Shown: positions 1-10,739 of the stretch, piece after piece
Layout of the letters: each line of letters starts with the position of its first letter
How positions within the stretch are numbered: the stretch's first letter is position 1
Assembly (NCBI GenBank): GCA_019241525.1
Contig: JAFAWY010000101.1
Coordinates: 86,096-150,095, forward strand
DNA: 64,000 nucleotides
Direction of reading: 5' to 3'
Source: Pseudonocardiales bacterium
GTDB lineage: Bacteria; Actinomycetota; Actinomycetes; Mycobacteriales; Pseudonocardiaceae
The notes under the pieces: model-generated
Seen by the model: only the letters and a program-made list of their open reading frames with translations
Told to the model about the DNA's origin: nothing
Database searches by the model: none
Program-made: the position numbers and the translations under genes

Positions 1-81
1 TCCGAGCCGGTGGACACCTACGCCGTGACCATTGACGGTGACGACGTGTACGTCGATCCGTCCCGTCCCACTAACCGCTAG
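1..81 (+). CDS. Rieske-type [2Fe-2S] ferredoxin, C-terminal fragment
   Basis: Only the last 26 codons are inside the window, ending in TAG 22 nt before sufC. The tail contains TYAVTIDGDDVYVDPSRP, which resembles the C-terminal strand of small Rieske ferredoxins (BphA3/HcaC-like) rather than the end of SufD. In many actinobacterial suf operons such a ferredoxin sits between sufD and sufC, so position and sequence agree. The cluster-binding Cys/His motifs would lie upstream and cannot be checked. The alternative is the C-terminus of SufD. Confidence 0.55.
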   Translation, partial: SEPVDTYAVTIDGDDVYVDPSRPTNR

Positions 82-102
82 CAGGAGTACGAGAACACAC
101 CC

Positions 103-2634
<2,532 letters not shown>

Positions 2635-2638
<4 letters not shown>

Positions 2639-3054
2639 GTTCGAATGACGATACTGACGTAGTGCGTGGGGCGGCAGGACTGCCTGAGTCCCTCCAGTCG
2701 CAATCCACGCAGCCGGAATCCAGCGGCGAACTGGCCGCCGTGGAGGATGTCGAGGAGGCCATGCGAGATGTGGTCGACCCGGAATTGGGCATCAACGTGG
2801 TCGACCTGGGATTGGTCTACGACATCCGCGTCGACGAGGGCAATCTCGCCACCATCGACATGACGCTGACGTCGGCGGCTTGCCCCTTGACGGATGTCAT
2901 CGAGGACCAGACCCGAGCCGCGCTTACCGGTGGCCCCGGTGGGGGGCTGGTCAATGATGTGCGGATCAACTGGGTCTGGATGCCCCCATGGGGTCCGGAC
3001 AAGATCACCGAAGACGGCCGGGAACAGTTGCGCGCCCTCGGCTTCACCGTCTGA
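2635..3054 (+). CDS. sufT: SufT/MIP18-family metal-sulfur cluster assembly factor
   Basis: This is a DUF59 (PaaD/MIP18) protein, a family that assists maturation or delivery of Fe-S clusters. The hallmark block DVVDPELGINVVDLGLVY lies near residues 45-62, followed by the TLTSAACPL cysteine motif, and the protein ends in the usual GFTV. I start at the ATG overlapping the sufU stop because it follows a CGGAGG ribosome site at 2625-2630; this gives 139 aa with a short Ser/Gln-rich N-terminus. It is the last gene of the suf operon, and a strong hairpin follows. Confidence 0.93.
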
Positions 3055-3068
3055 TCCATCTTGTTACC

Positions 3069-3130
3069 GCGTTCTGGATGCAGACTGCTGTTTTTGGGGC
3101 CTCCGAAACAGCAGTCTGCATCCAGAACGC
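3069..3130. terminator. 25-bp perfect inverted repeat between convergent genes
   Basis: Arms 3069-3093 and 3106-3130 are exact reverse complements and flank a 12-nt loop. The element fills the gap between the stops of sufT (+) and the EAL gene (-), where a bidirectional terminator is expected. A T run sits at the top of the plus-strand left arm rather than after the stem. Such a long, mismatch-free stem is more than a terminator needs, so a mobile palindromic element is also possible. Confidence 0.7.
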
Positions 3131-3145
3131 AGTAGGGGAGTGCTG

Positions 3146-4354
3146 CTAAGACGCTCGCGCGTCTGCTAGCGGGTGCAGCGTCGTGGCCTCTTCCAGGTGC
3201 ATCTGGGCGATGCCGTGGATGAGATCGCCGACGCATAACGTACCGGCGCACCGACCGTCGGAATCCAGCACGACGATGTCGTCGTACCTGCGATACGCCA
3301 CGCTGCTGCGCACCAGCTTGAGCGCGGCCATTGCGCTGGAATCGGCGTCGAGTACTCGCGGCTCGTCGCCGAGCCGGGCGGCCTCCCGCCGGGCGTAGAG
3401 CGCGTGACCGTAGGCCCCGCTAACCGCGAGCAGGAACCGGTTGCGGTCAAGCGTGCACCGTGGTTTGCCCTCGCTATCGATGAGCACGACGCCGCTGACC
3501 GTCGGCCGGTCGCTGAGGATCGTGCGGACATCTTCCCCGGTGGCCGAAAGCGGCAGCGTGACAGCTGGATGCATCAATTCGGTGATCTGTATGCCGGACC
3601 GGCCGCGGAGCGGGGGCGGGCAGACCGAGGCTTGGAAATCCGCGATGCCCGCGATCGGCAGGGTGGTCACCGGGCGGCGATGGGGTGGTCCCAGCAGGTT
3701 TCCCTGACCGATACCTACGCCGTATCGGCGTAGGGCAGCTACCTGTTCTGGACGTTCCACCCCTTCCGCGACCAGCTCCGCTCCGATGCGGGCAGCCAGG
3801 CGCAGCAGCGCCTCGACGATGGCCACGCGGCCGCTGTCTTGCGGCAGGCCCGCGACCACCTCGCGGTCCACCTTGATCAGATCCGGCTTGACGTCCGCGA
3901 TCACTGTCAGTGAATGTTTTCCGGCGCCGACGCCATCCAGGGCGATGCAGTATCCCGCATCTCTCAGCTGGGCGAGCCCTGCCAGAAACAGCTCCCCCTG
4001 CAGCTCGGTGTGCGCCGGGTTGATTTCCAGCACCGTGTCGCGAGCCTCCCGCCCTGTGCCATGCAGCGCGCGGTGCAGCGGGGCAAGCGTCGGCGTTGCT
4101 GCGGCGACGGTGTCGGCTGTCAGGTTGAGGTGCAACGGCAACAGCGTTTCGTGGTCGGAAGAGCACTGCGCGGCGGCTACAGCCAGTGCTACATCGACTT
4201 GTTCGAGTTCTCCTGCGTGGGCGGCGGAACGTAACAATGACTGCGCATCACCGTGTGCCGGTCGGGCAAGCATTTCCATCGCCACTACGCCACCAGTATG
4301 CAGATTGACCAGTGGCTGAAATGCGAACCGGATGTCCACCGATAATTCGGGCAC
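3146..4354 (-). CDS. EAL-domain protein with C-terminal CBS-like region
   Basis: This 402-aa protein has an N-terminal EAL (cyclic-di-GMP phosphodiesterase) domain, about residues 1-245, then a region resembling paired CBS repeats, about 270-395. Of the EAL motifs, EML replaces EAL (Glu27), and NLT, EINP, KVD and EGVE are kept, but the metal-binding DDFGTG loop reads DGVGAG, losing its second Asp. QGNLLGPP replaces QGYLFGRP. The fold is clear, yet catalysis may be weak or lost, and the protein may act as a c-di-GMP sensor. There is no GGDEF domain. The start is GTG and sits just beside a hairpin (4357-4379). Confidence 0.8.
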   Translation of the reverse strand: MPELSVDIRFAFQPLVNLHTGGVVAMEMLARPAHGDAQSLLRSAAHAGELEQVDVALAVAAAQCSSDHETLLPLHLNLTADTVAAATPTLAPLHRALHGTGREARDTVLEINPAHTELQGELFLAGLAQLRDAGYCIALDGVGAGKHSLTVIADVKPDLIKVDREVVAGLPQDSGRVAIVEALLRLAARIGAELVAEGVERPEQVAALRRYGVGIGQGNLLGPPHRRPVTTLPIAGIADFQASVCPPPLRGRSGIQITELMHPAVTLPLSATGEDVRTILSDRPTVSGVVLIDSEGKPRCTLDRNRFLLAVSGAYGHALYARREAARLGDEPRVLDADSSAMAALKLVRSSVAYRRYDDIVVLDSDGRCAGTLCVGDLIHGIAQMHLEEATTLHPLADARAS

Positions 4355-4356
4355 GC

Positions 4357-4379
4357 CTGATAGTGCCTTGTACTATCAG
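4357..4379 (-). promoter_or_regulatory. Inverted repeat overlapping the leader of the EAL gene
   Basis: Arms 4357-4364 and 4372-4379 (CTGATAGT and its complement) enclose a 7-nt spacer and end two bases before the GTG start of the EAL gene. Read on the minus strand, the loop contains AAGG, the only Shine-Dalgarno-like motif near that start. It could be an operator or an RNA hairpin that controls translation. Confidence 0.4.
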
Positions 4380-4682
4380 AACTGGGCAAACAATGGTACG
4401 CGTATTCATATGGTGTTCATGCTTCTGTCCACTGCTGCTGGGTAAAAGTATCGAGAAGATCCAAGGGTTAGTACGGTTAATCACCGCTTGTGCGCGTTGA
4501 GCGACAATGAATTGGCGTCGAAACACGCAAACTCGTGATCTTGCTGATGGATTGCTGCTGAGCCTGAAGTGGCGACCTCACCGGTGGGTTTGACCGCATG
4601 TACCGTCCGCATCGAACCAGGGCCGCCTGTCATCCGAACGTTTCTGGTAGGCCAACACTGGAGTGAGGATGGAGGGGCAGTG
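4380..4682. other. Divergent intergenic region, no gene seen
   Basis: This stretch lies between the EAL gene (-) and the DUF1059 gene (+). Short open frames occur on both strands but have no recognisable protein, and they run into each other's promoter space. It is visibly more A+T-rich than the flanks, as expected for promoters of both genes. No clear -35/-10 pair was assigned. Confidence 0.4.
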
Positions 4683-4853
4683 ATGTACCAGTTCCGATGT
4701 GGCCACCAGGAGTGCTTCAGCCAGTACACGGCGTCCGACAAAGATGCTCTCATGCAGCAGGTAGAAGATCACCTCAAGGAGGCACACAACGTCGACAAAG
4801 CCACCGAGACCTTGATGAGTTACCTCGAACAGACCTGCGTGACGACCCGCTAA
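4683..4853 (+). CDS. DUF1059-like small protein
   Basis: This 56-aa protein begins [12 protein letters not shown] and carries the C-G-H near the N-terminus and [11 protein letters not shown] in the middle, a pattern like DUF1059 proteins, which are small, possibly metal-binding and of unknown function. The ATG follows a good GGAGGG site (4671-4676) by 6 nt; a longer frame from 4569 has no ribosome site. Its stop overlaps the stop of the convergent recQ by 4 nt. Function is unknown. Confidence 0.65.
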   Translation: MYQFRCGHQECFSQYTASDKDALMQQVEDHLKEAHNVDKATETLMSYLEQTCVTTR

Positions 4854-6685
4854 GCGGTAAGGATGGCGAGGATCTGCTGCCCGTACTTGGCTAGTTTGTT
4901 CTCGCCGACACCGCTCACCGTGGCCAGTTCGGCCAGGCTGGCGGGTGACTCTGCGGCGATCTGGCGCAGCGTCGCGTCATGGAAGATCACGTAGGCGGGG
5001 ACACCCTGTTCCTTGGCGGTGGCGGCGCGCCAAGCGCGGAGTTGATCGAACACGGGCACTGCCTCGGTCGGCAGGTTCACCGGCGTGGCAGAGCGAGTCT
5101 TCGCAGCCTTTACTGTTCGCGCTGGGCGTTCGGGTTCACGACGCAATAGGACTCGCCGTTGTCGGCTGAGCACCTGGCTACTGGATTCGGTGAGCACCAG
5201 CGTGCCGTAGTCACCTTCGACCGTGAGCAGCCCCTGGGCCAGGAGCTGGCGCACCACTCCGCGCCATTCGCCTTCGCGTAATTCGGTGCCGATACCGAAG
5301 ACGGTCAACGATTGGTGACCGAACTGAACGACTTTCGGTGTCTGTTTACCGAGCAGAATGTCGATCACCTGACCTGCGCCGAAGCGCTGGCGGCGCTCGC
5401 GGTCGAGCCGGAATACCGTGGAAAGCAGTTTCTGCGCCGCAATCGTGCCGTCCCACGATTGTGGTGGCCACAGGCACGTGTCGCAGTTGCCGCACGGGCT
5501 GGCCTGCTGGCCAAAGTAGGCCAGCATCTGTGCCCGGCGGCACTCGACGGTCTCGCAGAGCGCCAGCATGGCGTCAAGATGGGTGGTCAGACGGCGCCGG
5601 TGCGCGTCATTCCCTTCAGAGCTGTCGATCAGCTTGCGGTGCTGCACGATGTCCGCCAGACCGTAGGCCAACCAGGCCGTGGCGGGTAGCCCGTCCCGGC
5701 CCGCCCGGCCGGTTTCCTGGTAATACCCCTCGACTGACTTGGGTAAATCCAGGTGCGCGACAAAGCGCACGTCGGGCTTGTCGATTCCCATGCCGAACGC
5801 AATGGTGGCCACCACGACCAAGCCGTCTTCGCGCAAAAAGCGCGCCTGGTTTGCCGTGCGGGTGCGTGTGTCCAGCCCTGCGTGATACGGCAAAGCGTCG
5901 ATACCGTTATCGATGAGGAACTGCGCGATTTTTTCCACCGATGCCCGCGTGAGGCAATAGACGATCCCCGCGTCGCCGGGGTGCTCGGTGCGCAGCAATT
6001 CCAGGAGCTGCCGTTTCGGCTCGGTCTTGGACACGATCCGGTACTGGATGTTCGGGCGGTCGAAGCTGGCCACGAAATGCCGGGCGTCGGCGAGGTTCAA
6101 CCGGGCCGCGATCTCGGCGTGCGTCGCCTTGGTGGCAGTCGCGGTCAGCGCGATCCGGGGCACGGTGGGCCATCGCTGGTGCAACGCGGACAAGGTTAGG
6201 TAGTCGGGACGGAAGTCGTGCCCCCACTGAGACACGCAGTGCGCTTCATCGATGGCGAACAACGAGATCGTGCCCCGGTCCAGCAGGGTGCCTGTCGATT
6301 CGACGCGCAGGCGTTCCGGAGCCAGGTACAGCAGGTCCAGCTTGCCTGCCAAGAAAGCAGATTCTACTTCCCGGCGTTGCAAGGGATCTTGTGTCGAGTT
6401 GAGGAAGCCGGCCCGTACGCCGACGGCGCGCAGTGCATCTACTTGGTCTTGCATCAAAGCGATCAACGGTGAGATGACGACGCCGACGCCGGGGCGCAGC
6501 AGCGCGGGAACTTGGTAGCACAGCGACTTTCCGCCACCGGTGGGCATGAGCACAAGTGCATCGCCACCGGCGATAACGTGGTCGATGATGTCCTTCTGGG
6601 TGCCCCGAAACGAGTCATAGCCGAAGACCCGGCGCAGCACGTCGAGTGCATCGCTGAAGTCAAAACCGGTTGCACTGACCGCCAT
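4850..6685 (-). CDS. recQ: ATP-dependent DNA helicase RecQ
   Basis: RecQ unwinds DNA 3'-5' in recombination and replication-fork repair. This 611-aa protein has the [10 protein letters not shown]-motif region, P-loop [10 protein letters not shown], the DEAH box with the RecQ aromatic loop ([18 protein letters not shown]), motif [12 protein letters not shown], a zinc-binding segment [11 protein letters not shown]...CGNCDTC, a winged helix and a C-terminal HRDC domain ending near the stop. I chose the ATG giving [14 protein letters not shown]; the frame extends 46 codons further upstream without conserved sequence. It is divergent from the FAD oxidoreductase gene. Confidence 0.95.
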   Translation of the reverse strand: MAVSATGFDFSDALDVLRRVFGYDSFRGTQKDIIDHVIAGGDALVLMPTGGGKSLCYQVPALLRPGVGVVISPLIALMQDQVDALRAVGVRAGFLNSTQDPLQRREVESAFLAGKLDLLYLAPERLRVESTGTLLDRGTISLFAIDEAHCVSQWGHDFRPDYLTLSALHQRWPTVPRIALTATATKATHAEIAARLNLADARHFVASFDRPNIQYRIVSKTEPKRQLLELLRTEHPGDAGIVYCLTRASVEKIAQFLIDNGIDALPYHAGLDTRTRTANQARFLREDGLVVVATIAFGMGIDKPDVRFVAHLDLPKSVEGYYQETGRAGRDGLPATAWLAYGLADIVQHRKLIDSSEGNDAHRRRLTTHLDAMLALCETVECRRAQMLAYFGQQASPCGNCDTCLWPPQSWDGTIAAQKLLSTVFRLDRERRQRFGAGQVIDILLGKQTPKVVQFGHQSLTVFGIGTELREGEWRGVVRQLLAQGLLTVEGDYGTLVLTESSSQVLSRQRRVLLRREPERPARTVKAAKTRSATPVNLPTEAVPVFDQLRAWRAATAKEQGVPAYVIFHDATLRQIAAESPASLAELATVSGVGENKLAKYGQQILAILTA

Positions 6686-6799
6686 TTCGGCGATCCTATG
6701 ACCGGGATTGTCGACGATGACACCGCCACGCAGTCCAGCACCCCGAGCGCGCGTGCCATGACCCGAGGTTTCATCGCAACGCGCGGGCAGGAGATTTGC

Positions 6800-8200
6800 A
6801 TGCCGCCGCAAGCCCGTGACCACGCGGTGGTTCTGGGCGCGAGTATGGCCGGATTACTGGCCGCTCGGGTGCTTGCCGATGGCTACCGCAAGGTCACCGT
6901 CATCGATCGGGATACTTTGCCCGGCATCGGGATGCACCGCCGGGGTGTGCCGCACGGTCGCCATCATCATGCGCTGCAATCTGGCGGCTGCGCGGCGCTT
7001 GAAAAGCTATTCCCCGGTCTCATTGCCCAGGCTGCGCAGGCCGGCGCCGGTGTGGGAGACATGTTGCGGCACTGTCGCTGGCTGCCGTGCGGTCACCGGC
7101 TGCGGCAGGCCGACGGTGGCGTGCCAGGCCTGATCGCCAGCCGGCCATTCCTGGAGGGCCAGGTTCGAGCCCGAGTGCAAGCGCTGCCGGGGGTGACGTT
7201 TATAGAAGGCGCCCGCATCACAGGCCTGGACACCACAGCTGGGCGCAGGGTCACCGGCGTGCACCTGCGTGACCAGGTCGGAGATCACGCGCAGCTGGCG
7301 GCCGATCTCGTGGTGGACGCGACTGGCCGTGGCTCGCGGACACCGGCCTGGTTGGCCGAGTGGGGCTACCAGCCACCAGACGAAGAACGGATACAGATCG
7401 GGCTGGGTGCTGCCACCCGCACGTACCGGCTACGCCCTGGCGCCCTCGGCCCGGATGCAATGATTCATATCGGTCATACGCCGGACAATCCTCGAATCGG
7501 CGTGCTGGGCATGCTCGAGGATGGCCGACACATGCTCACCCTCGCCGGCATCCTCGGTCATCATCCACCGACCGACCCGGTCGGCTTCGAGACCTTCGCG
7601 GCCAGCCTGCCCTTCGGGGACATCTCGCACGCGCTCGCGGGGGCGCAGCCCCTGGATGACCCGGTCGCCTTCCGGTTTCCGGCTGCGGTGCGCCGTCGTT
7701 ATGAGAATCTGCAGCAATTCCCGGATGGCCTGCTGGTACTGGGTGACGCCGTGTGCTCGTTCAATCCGATCTACGGGCAAGGCATGACCGTGGCCGCCAA
7801 CCAGGCGCTGGCGTTACGGCGGCTGCTCGACCAGCGCGGGCAACCCGACGCGGGTCGTTATTTTCGAGCGATCGCAAAGATCATCAATCCTGCATGGGAC
7901 TTTGCCGTGAGCGGGGACCTGGCGTTGCCCGACATACCGGGTACACGTTCCCTCAAGGTCCGGATAGCCAACGCCTACTTGCCTCGGCTGCTCGCCGCTG
8001 CCAGCTTCGACGTCACCCTGAGCATCGCATACATCCGCGTTGTGGGGTTGCTTGATCGGCCGTTGGGCTTACTGCGACCGGACCGGATGTTGCGCATATG
8101 GTGGATCACCAGGCGAAAAGCCAACATCGCGACTGTGCACACCCGTGTCAATTACACTCCGGATGCCACAACTCGGCGGGAGGTATCGCCATGGCATTAA
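6800..8200 (+). CDS. FAD-dependent oxidoreductase (hydroxylase/halogenase-like)
   Basis: This 466-aa flavoprotein has a dinucleotide-binding motif [16 protein letters not shown] near residue 10, an [13 protein letters not shown] motif after the second strand, and the FAD-ribityl motif [17 protein letters not shown] near residue 313. These place it with 2-polyprenyl-6-methoxyphenol hydroxylase/geranylgeranyl-reductase-like enzymes. The substrate is unknown. The ATG is set by CAGGAG 6 nt upstream. Its end overlaps the next gene by 10 nt, so it leads a three-gene operon with a 151-aa protein and a DyP-type peroxidase. That context suggests oxidative tailoring of a small molecule, which is inference. 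Confidence 0.82.
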   Translation: MPPQARDHAVVLGASMAGLLAARVLADGYRKVTVIDRDTLPGIGMHRRGVPHGRHHHALQSGGCAALEKLFPGLIAQAAQAGAGVGDMLRHCRWLPCGHRLRQADGGVPGLIASRPFLEGQVRARVQALPGVTFIEGARITGLDTTAGRRVTGVHLRDQVGDHAQLAADLVVDATGRGSRTPAWLAEWGYQPPDEERIQIGLGAATRTYRLRPGALGPDAMIHIGHTPDNPRIGVLGMLEDGRHMLTLAGILGHHPPTDPVGFETFAASLPFGDISHALAGAQPLDDPVAFRFPAAVRRRYENLQQFPDGLLVLGDAVCSFNPIYGQGMTVAANQALALRRLLDQRGQPDAGRYFRAIAKIINPAWDFAVSGDLALPDIPGTRSLKVRIANAYLPRLLAAASFDVTLSIAYIRVVGLLDRPLGLLRPDRMLRIWWITRRKANIATVHTRVNYTPDATTRREVSPWH

Positions 8201-8646
8201 GTCTGAACTTCACTGCCCCACTTAAGCAGGATCCGGAGTCACAGGAACGCTTGCGGCAGTTGACGGCGGTATTCGCCGACCAGGTTCAGCCAGAGATCGA
8301 TGCTGCGCTGGCCAAATCGGAGCTGGTTCACTTCGCCCGCATCCTGATCATCGACAACAAGTACCTTCAGGTGCTGACCGAGTTCGACGGCGATCCCATG
8401 GCGTACACGGAGTTTTTCCGCACCGCGCTGCCAACGGTTTTCGAGCAGATCTTCTCCTTGGTAGAGGGCGCCCCGCCGTGGCCGGAGATCAACAATCCCA
8501 ATGGCTTTTACGAGTATACCCACTCGCTCAATCTCAAGGCTCTGGGCGAGTCAGTGGATACCGGTTATGACCACGGCTACCTGTTCTCGGCGTTCGGTGA
8601 TACGACGGTCCGGGAGATCAAAGAAAAAATTGGTTCGATCCTCTGA
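8191..8646 (+). CDS. Conserved-looking 151-aa protein coupled to DyP peroxidase
   Basis: I do not recognise a named domain. The 151-aa acidic protein has no signal peptide or membrane segment. It includes the ordered blocks LVHFARILIIDNKYLQVLTEF and AYTEFFRTALPTVFEQIFSLVEG, then DHGYLFSAFGD near the C-terminus, which look like a folded alpha/beta domain. The start follows GGGAGG by 7 nt and lies inside the preceding gene, and the peroxidase begins 9 nt after its stop, so all three should be made together. It may be a partner or delivery subunit for the peroxidase. Confidence 0.75.
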   Translation: MALSLNFTAPLKQDPESQERLRQLTAVFADQVQPEIDAALAKSELVHFARILIIDNKYLQVLTEFDGDPMAYTEFFRTALPTVFEQIFSLVEGAPPWPEINNPNGFYEYTHSLNLKALGESVDTGYDHGYLFSAFGDTTVREIKEKIGSIL

Positions 8647-8655
8647 GGTATAACG

Positions 8656-10020
8656 ATGAAGGTCGACTTCAGCGAGGTGCAGGGCATCATCCGGACCTGC
8701 CGGCGGGTGACCTCTCGTCACCTGATTTTCCGTTTCGATTCCGGTAGAGGCGCTCGCGCATTCATCCGCGAGCTCGCCGAGCGGATTACTATGGCCGATG
8801 GGGACCCAAATAGCGCACCCGATCCACTGCTTAACGTCGGCATGACCTTCAACGGGCTGCAGGCGTTGGAAGTGGATCAAGCGATGTTGGGCGAGTTCGA
8901 CGCGGTCTTCAGACTCGGGCCACCTACCGTCAAGATGGCACTGGGCGACGTCCCGGGCAGTCGCAGCGACCCGGCGAATTGGTGGGAGAATCGATTCGCC
9001 ACTGACGACGTGCACTGCCTCGTGCATCTGTACGCACAATCAGACGACGCTGCTGCGGACGCGGTGCAGGCAGTGCGCCAGCTCGCCGATTCCACCGGGG
9101 TTACCGAGCTGATCCCGCGCCGCGATGGCACAATCCTGTCCGGGCGCTGGTTCGCTGTACGGAAGATGCATTTCGGTTACACCGACGGGATCTCTCAGCC
9201 TGACATTTTCTGGGATGATGAAACGCCGCCACGCTCGCCCGAGCAGATCGACTTCCGTAACTTCCTGCTGGGTTACTCGACCGACAAGTACGCGTCCGCC
9301 CCGTCAAGCGGTGCGGCCGCGGACTTCGCCCGGAACAGCACCTACGGGTTGTTTCGATGGATCTACCAGGATGTGGCGGCGTTCAACCAGTTTCTTGCCG
9401 TCCAGGGCCCGGAGCTTTTTCCGGAACTTCCAGCCGCCGACGCCGAGGAACTGCTCGCGGCCAAGATGATGGGTCGCTGGCGCGATGGCACGCCACTAGT
9501 GCTGTCTCCTGAGCGCCCGGATCCGCAGCTCGCCAAGAGCAATGATTTCAATTACGCGATCGGAGATCCGGACGGTCAGCGATGCCCGTTCTCTGCTCAT
9601 ATCCGGATTGTGAACCCGCGGGACACCCCGCTGGACCCGGTCGTCGTCGAGGGGGTTCCCCGGGTTCTGCGATGCGGTATGCCCTATGGCGCACCGCTGC
9701 AGGGAACCACAGACGATGGGGCCGACCGGGGACTTGTCGGCATGTTCTTATGCGCAGATTTGCGCAAGGTGGTCCACTCGCTGACGAGTTGGGTGATGCG
9801 AAATGACTTCAGCCCCGTCTATAACGCCAACCGCCGGGTGCAGGATCCCTTATTTGGCAACCGGGCCATGCCCGGCACCAGGGCTGAGTTCTCCATACCC
9901 CGGGTAGGCGGGGAAGTGACGGTCAAAAGCCTGCCGGATTTCGTGCACACGAAGGGTACGGCGTTCCTGTTTTATCCCGGAAAGACCGCACTGATCGGCT
10001 TATCACAAGGGGCCGGGTGA
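8656..10020 (+). CDS. DyP-type heme peroxidase
   Basis: Dye-decolourising peroxidases are heme enzymes that oxidise varied substrates with H2O2. This 454-aa protein has the family GxxDG motif in FGYTDGISQPD (about residues 172-182), the proximal heme histidine in CPFSAHIRIVNPRD (near 316) and the RVLRCGMPYG and GLVGMFLCADL blocks that follow. No Tat or Sec signal is visible, so it should be cytoplasmic, unlike secreted or encapsulin-loaded DyPs. It is the last gene of the FAD-oxidoreductase operon and ends 8 nt from the convergent sigma factor gene. Confidence 0.88.
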   Translation: MKVDFSEVQGIIRTCRRVTSRHLIFRFDSGRGARAFIRELAERITMADGDPNSAPDPLLNVGMTFNGLQALEVDQAMLGEFDAVFRLGPPTVKMALGDVPGSRSDPANWWENRFATDDVHCLVHLYAQSDDAAADAVQAVRQLADSTGVTELIPRRDGTILSGRWFAVRKMHFGYTDGISQPDIFWDDETPPRSPEQIDFRNFLLGYSTDKYASAPSSGAAADFARNSTYGLFRWIYQDVAAFNQFLAVQGPELFPELPAADAEELLAAKMMGRWRDGTPLVLSPERPDPQLAKSNDFNYAIGDPDGQRCPFSAHIRIVNPRDTPLDPVVVEGVPRVLRCGMPYGAPLQGTTDDGADRGLVGMFLCADLRKVVHSLTSWVMRNDFSPVYNANRRVQDPLFGNRAMPGTRAEFSIPRVGGEVTVKSLPDFVHTKGTAFLFYPGKTALIGLSQGAG

Positions 10021-10028
10021 CGGTGCCT

Positions 10029-10628
10029 TCAGGCGATGTCCAAGCCCAGTTCCTGTTCGCAAAGCCGATCCCGCAACTGCCGTAAGGCTCGCGCCCGGGT
10101 GGGCCCGATCCCGCCGGGCGGGATCCCGGCGGTCCGGGCGACCTCGGCGTAGGAGCGGGGGTGGTCGGTGAACAGCATCCGCAGCAGCATCTGCCGACGA
10201 GGTGGTAACTCGGCGACGAGCCTCCGTAACGTCTGCACGGTATCCGCATCGATAACGTGCTGTTCTGGACCCACCGCGGGATCGGCCACGGTGTCCGGAG
10301 TGATGTCGACCAAGCCGGGCGCCGGTTTGGCCTGGCGCAGGATATGCAGGCATTCGCGCCGGGCAGTGGTCGCCAGCCAGCCGCCGAGTCGTTCGGGGAA
10401 TTGGATCCGGTGGGTGTTCTCGGCCAGCCGCAGCCAGGTCATCTGTACTGCATCGAGCGCATCGGCCTCCTGCAGCCGGAAAGACCGGACGGTCGTTGCG
10501 ACCAGTTTGCCGTACCGGCGGACGATCTCGTCCCAGGCCGCGGCATCCCCCCGACGGATCCTCTCCAAGAGGCAAGCAACACTGTCTGGGGCGTCGGCGG
10601 GCGCGTAGCGCATGGTGGCGGTGGTCAT
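10029..10628 (-). CDS. ECF-type RNA polymerase sigma factor
   Basis: This 199-aa sigma-70 family factor has region 2 (AWDEIVRRYGKLV ... DALDAVQMTWLRLAEN, about residues 30-75) and region 4 (LPPRRQMLLRMLF ... YAEVARTAGIP, about 140-185). There is no region 3 and no C-terminal extension. The ATG giving MTTATMRYAP follows AGGGAG at good spacing, and is preferred over an upstream start 11 codons earlier. No anti-sigma gene is adjacent. It lies 111 nt downstream of the SARP gene on the same strand, so the two may be co-transcribed. Confidence 0.9.
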   Translation of the reverse strand: MTTATMRYAPADAPDSVACLLERIRRGDAAAWDEIVRRYGKLVATTVRSFRLQEADALDAVQMTWLRLAENTHRIQFPERLGGWLATTARRECLHILRQAKPAPGLVDITPDTVADPAVGPEQHVIDADTVQTLRRLVAELPPRRQMLLRMLFTDHPRSYAEVARTAGIPPGGIGPTRARALRQLRDRLCEQELGLDIA

Positions 10629-10739
10629 TGGGCGCTCCCTGGGTGCTCGGGGTACACCCACGGTGCGGCACCGGGCTTGGACCTGGATTGGAGCTGTGTT
10701 GGAGCGCCGGCGAACGCGTCCAGCGTGGACCGAGGTCGG

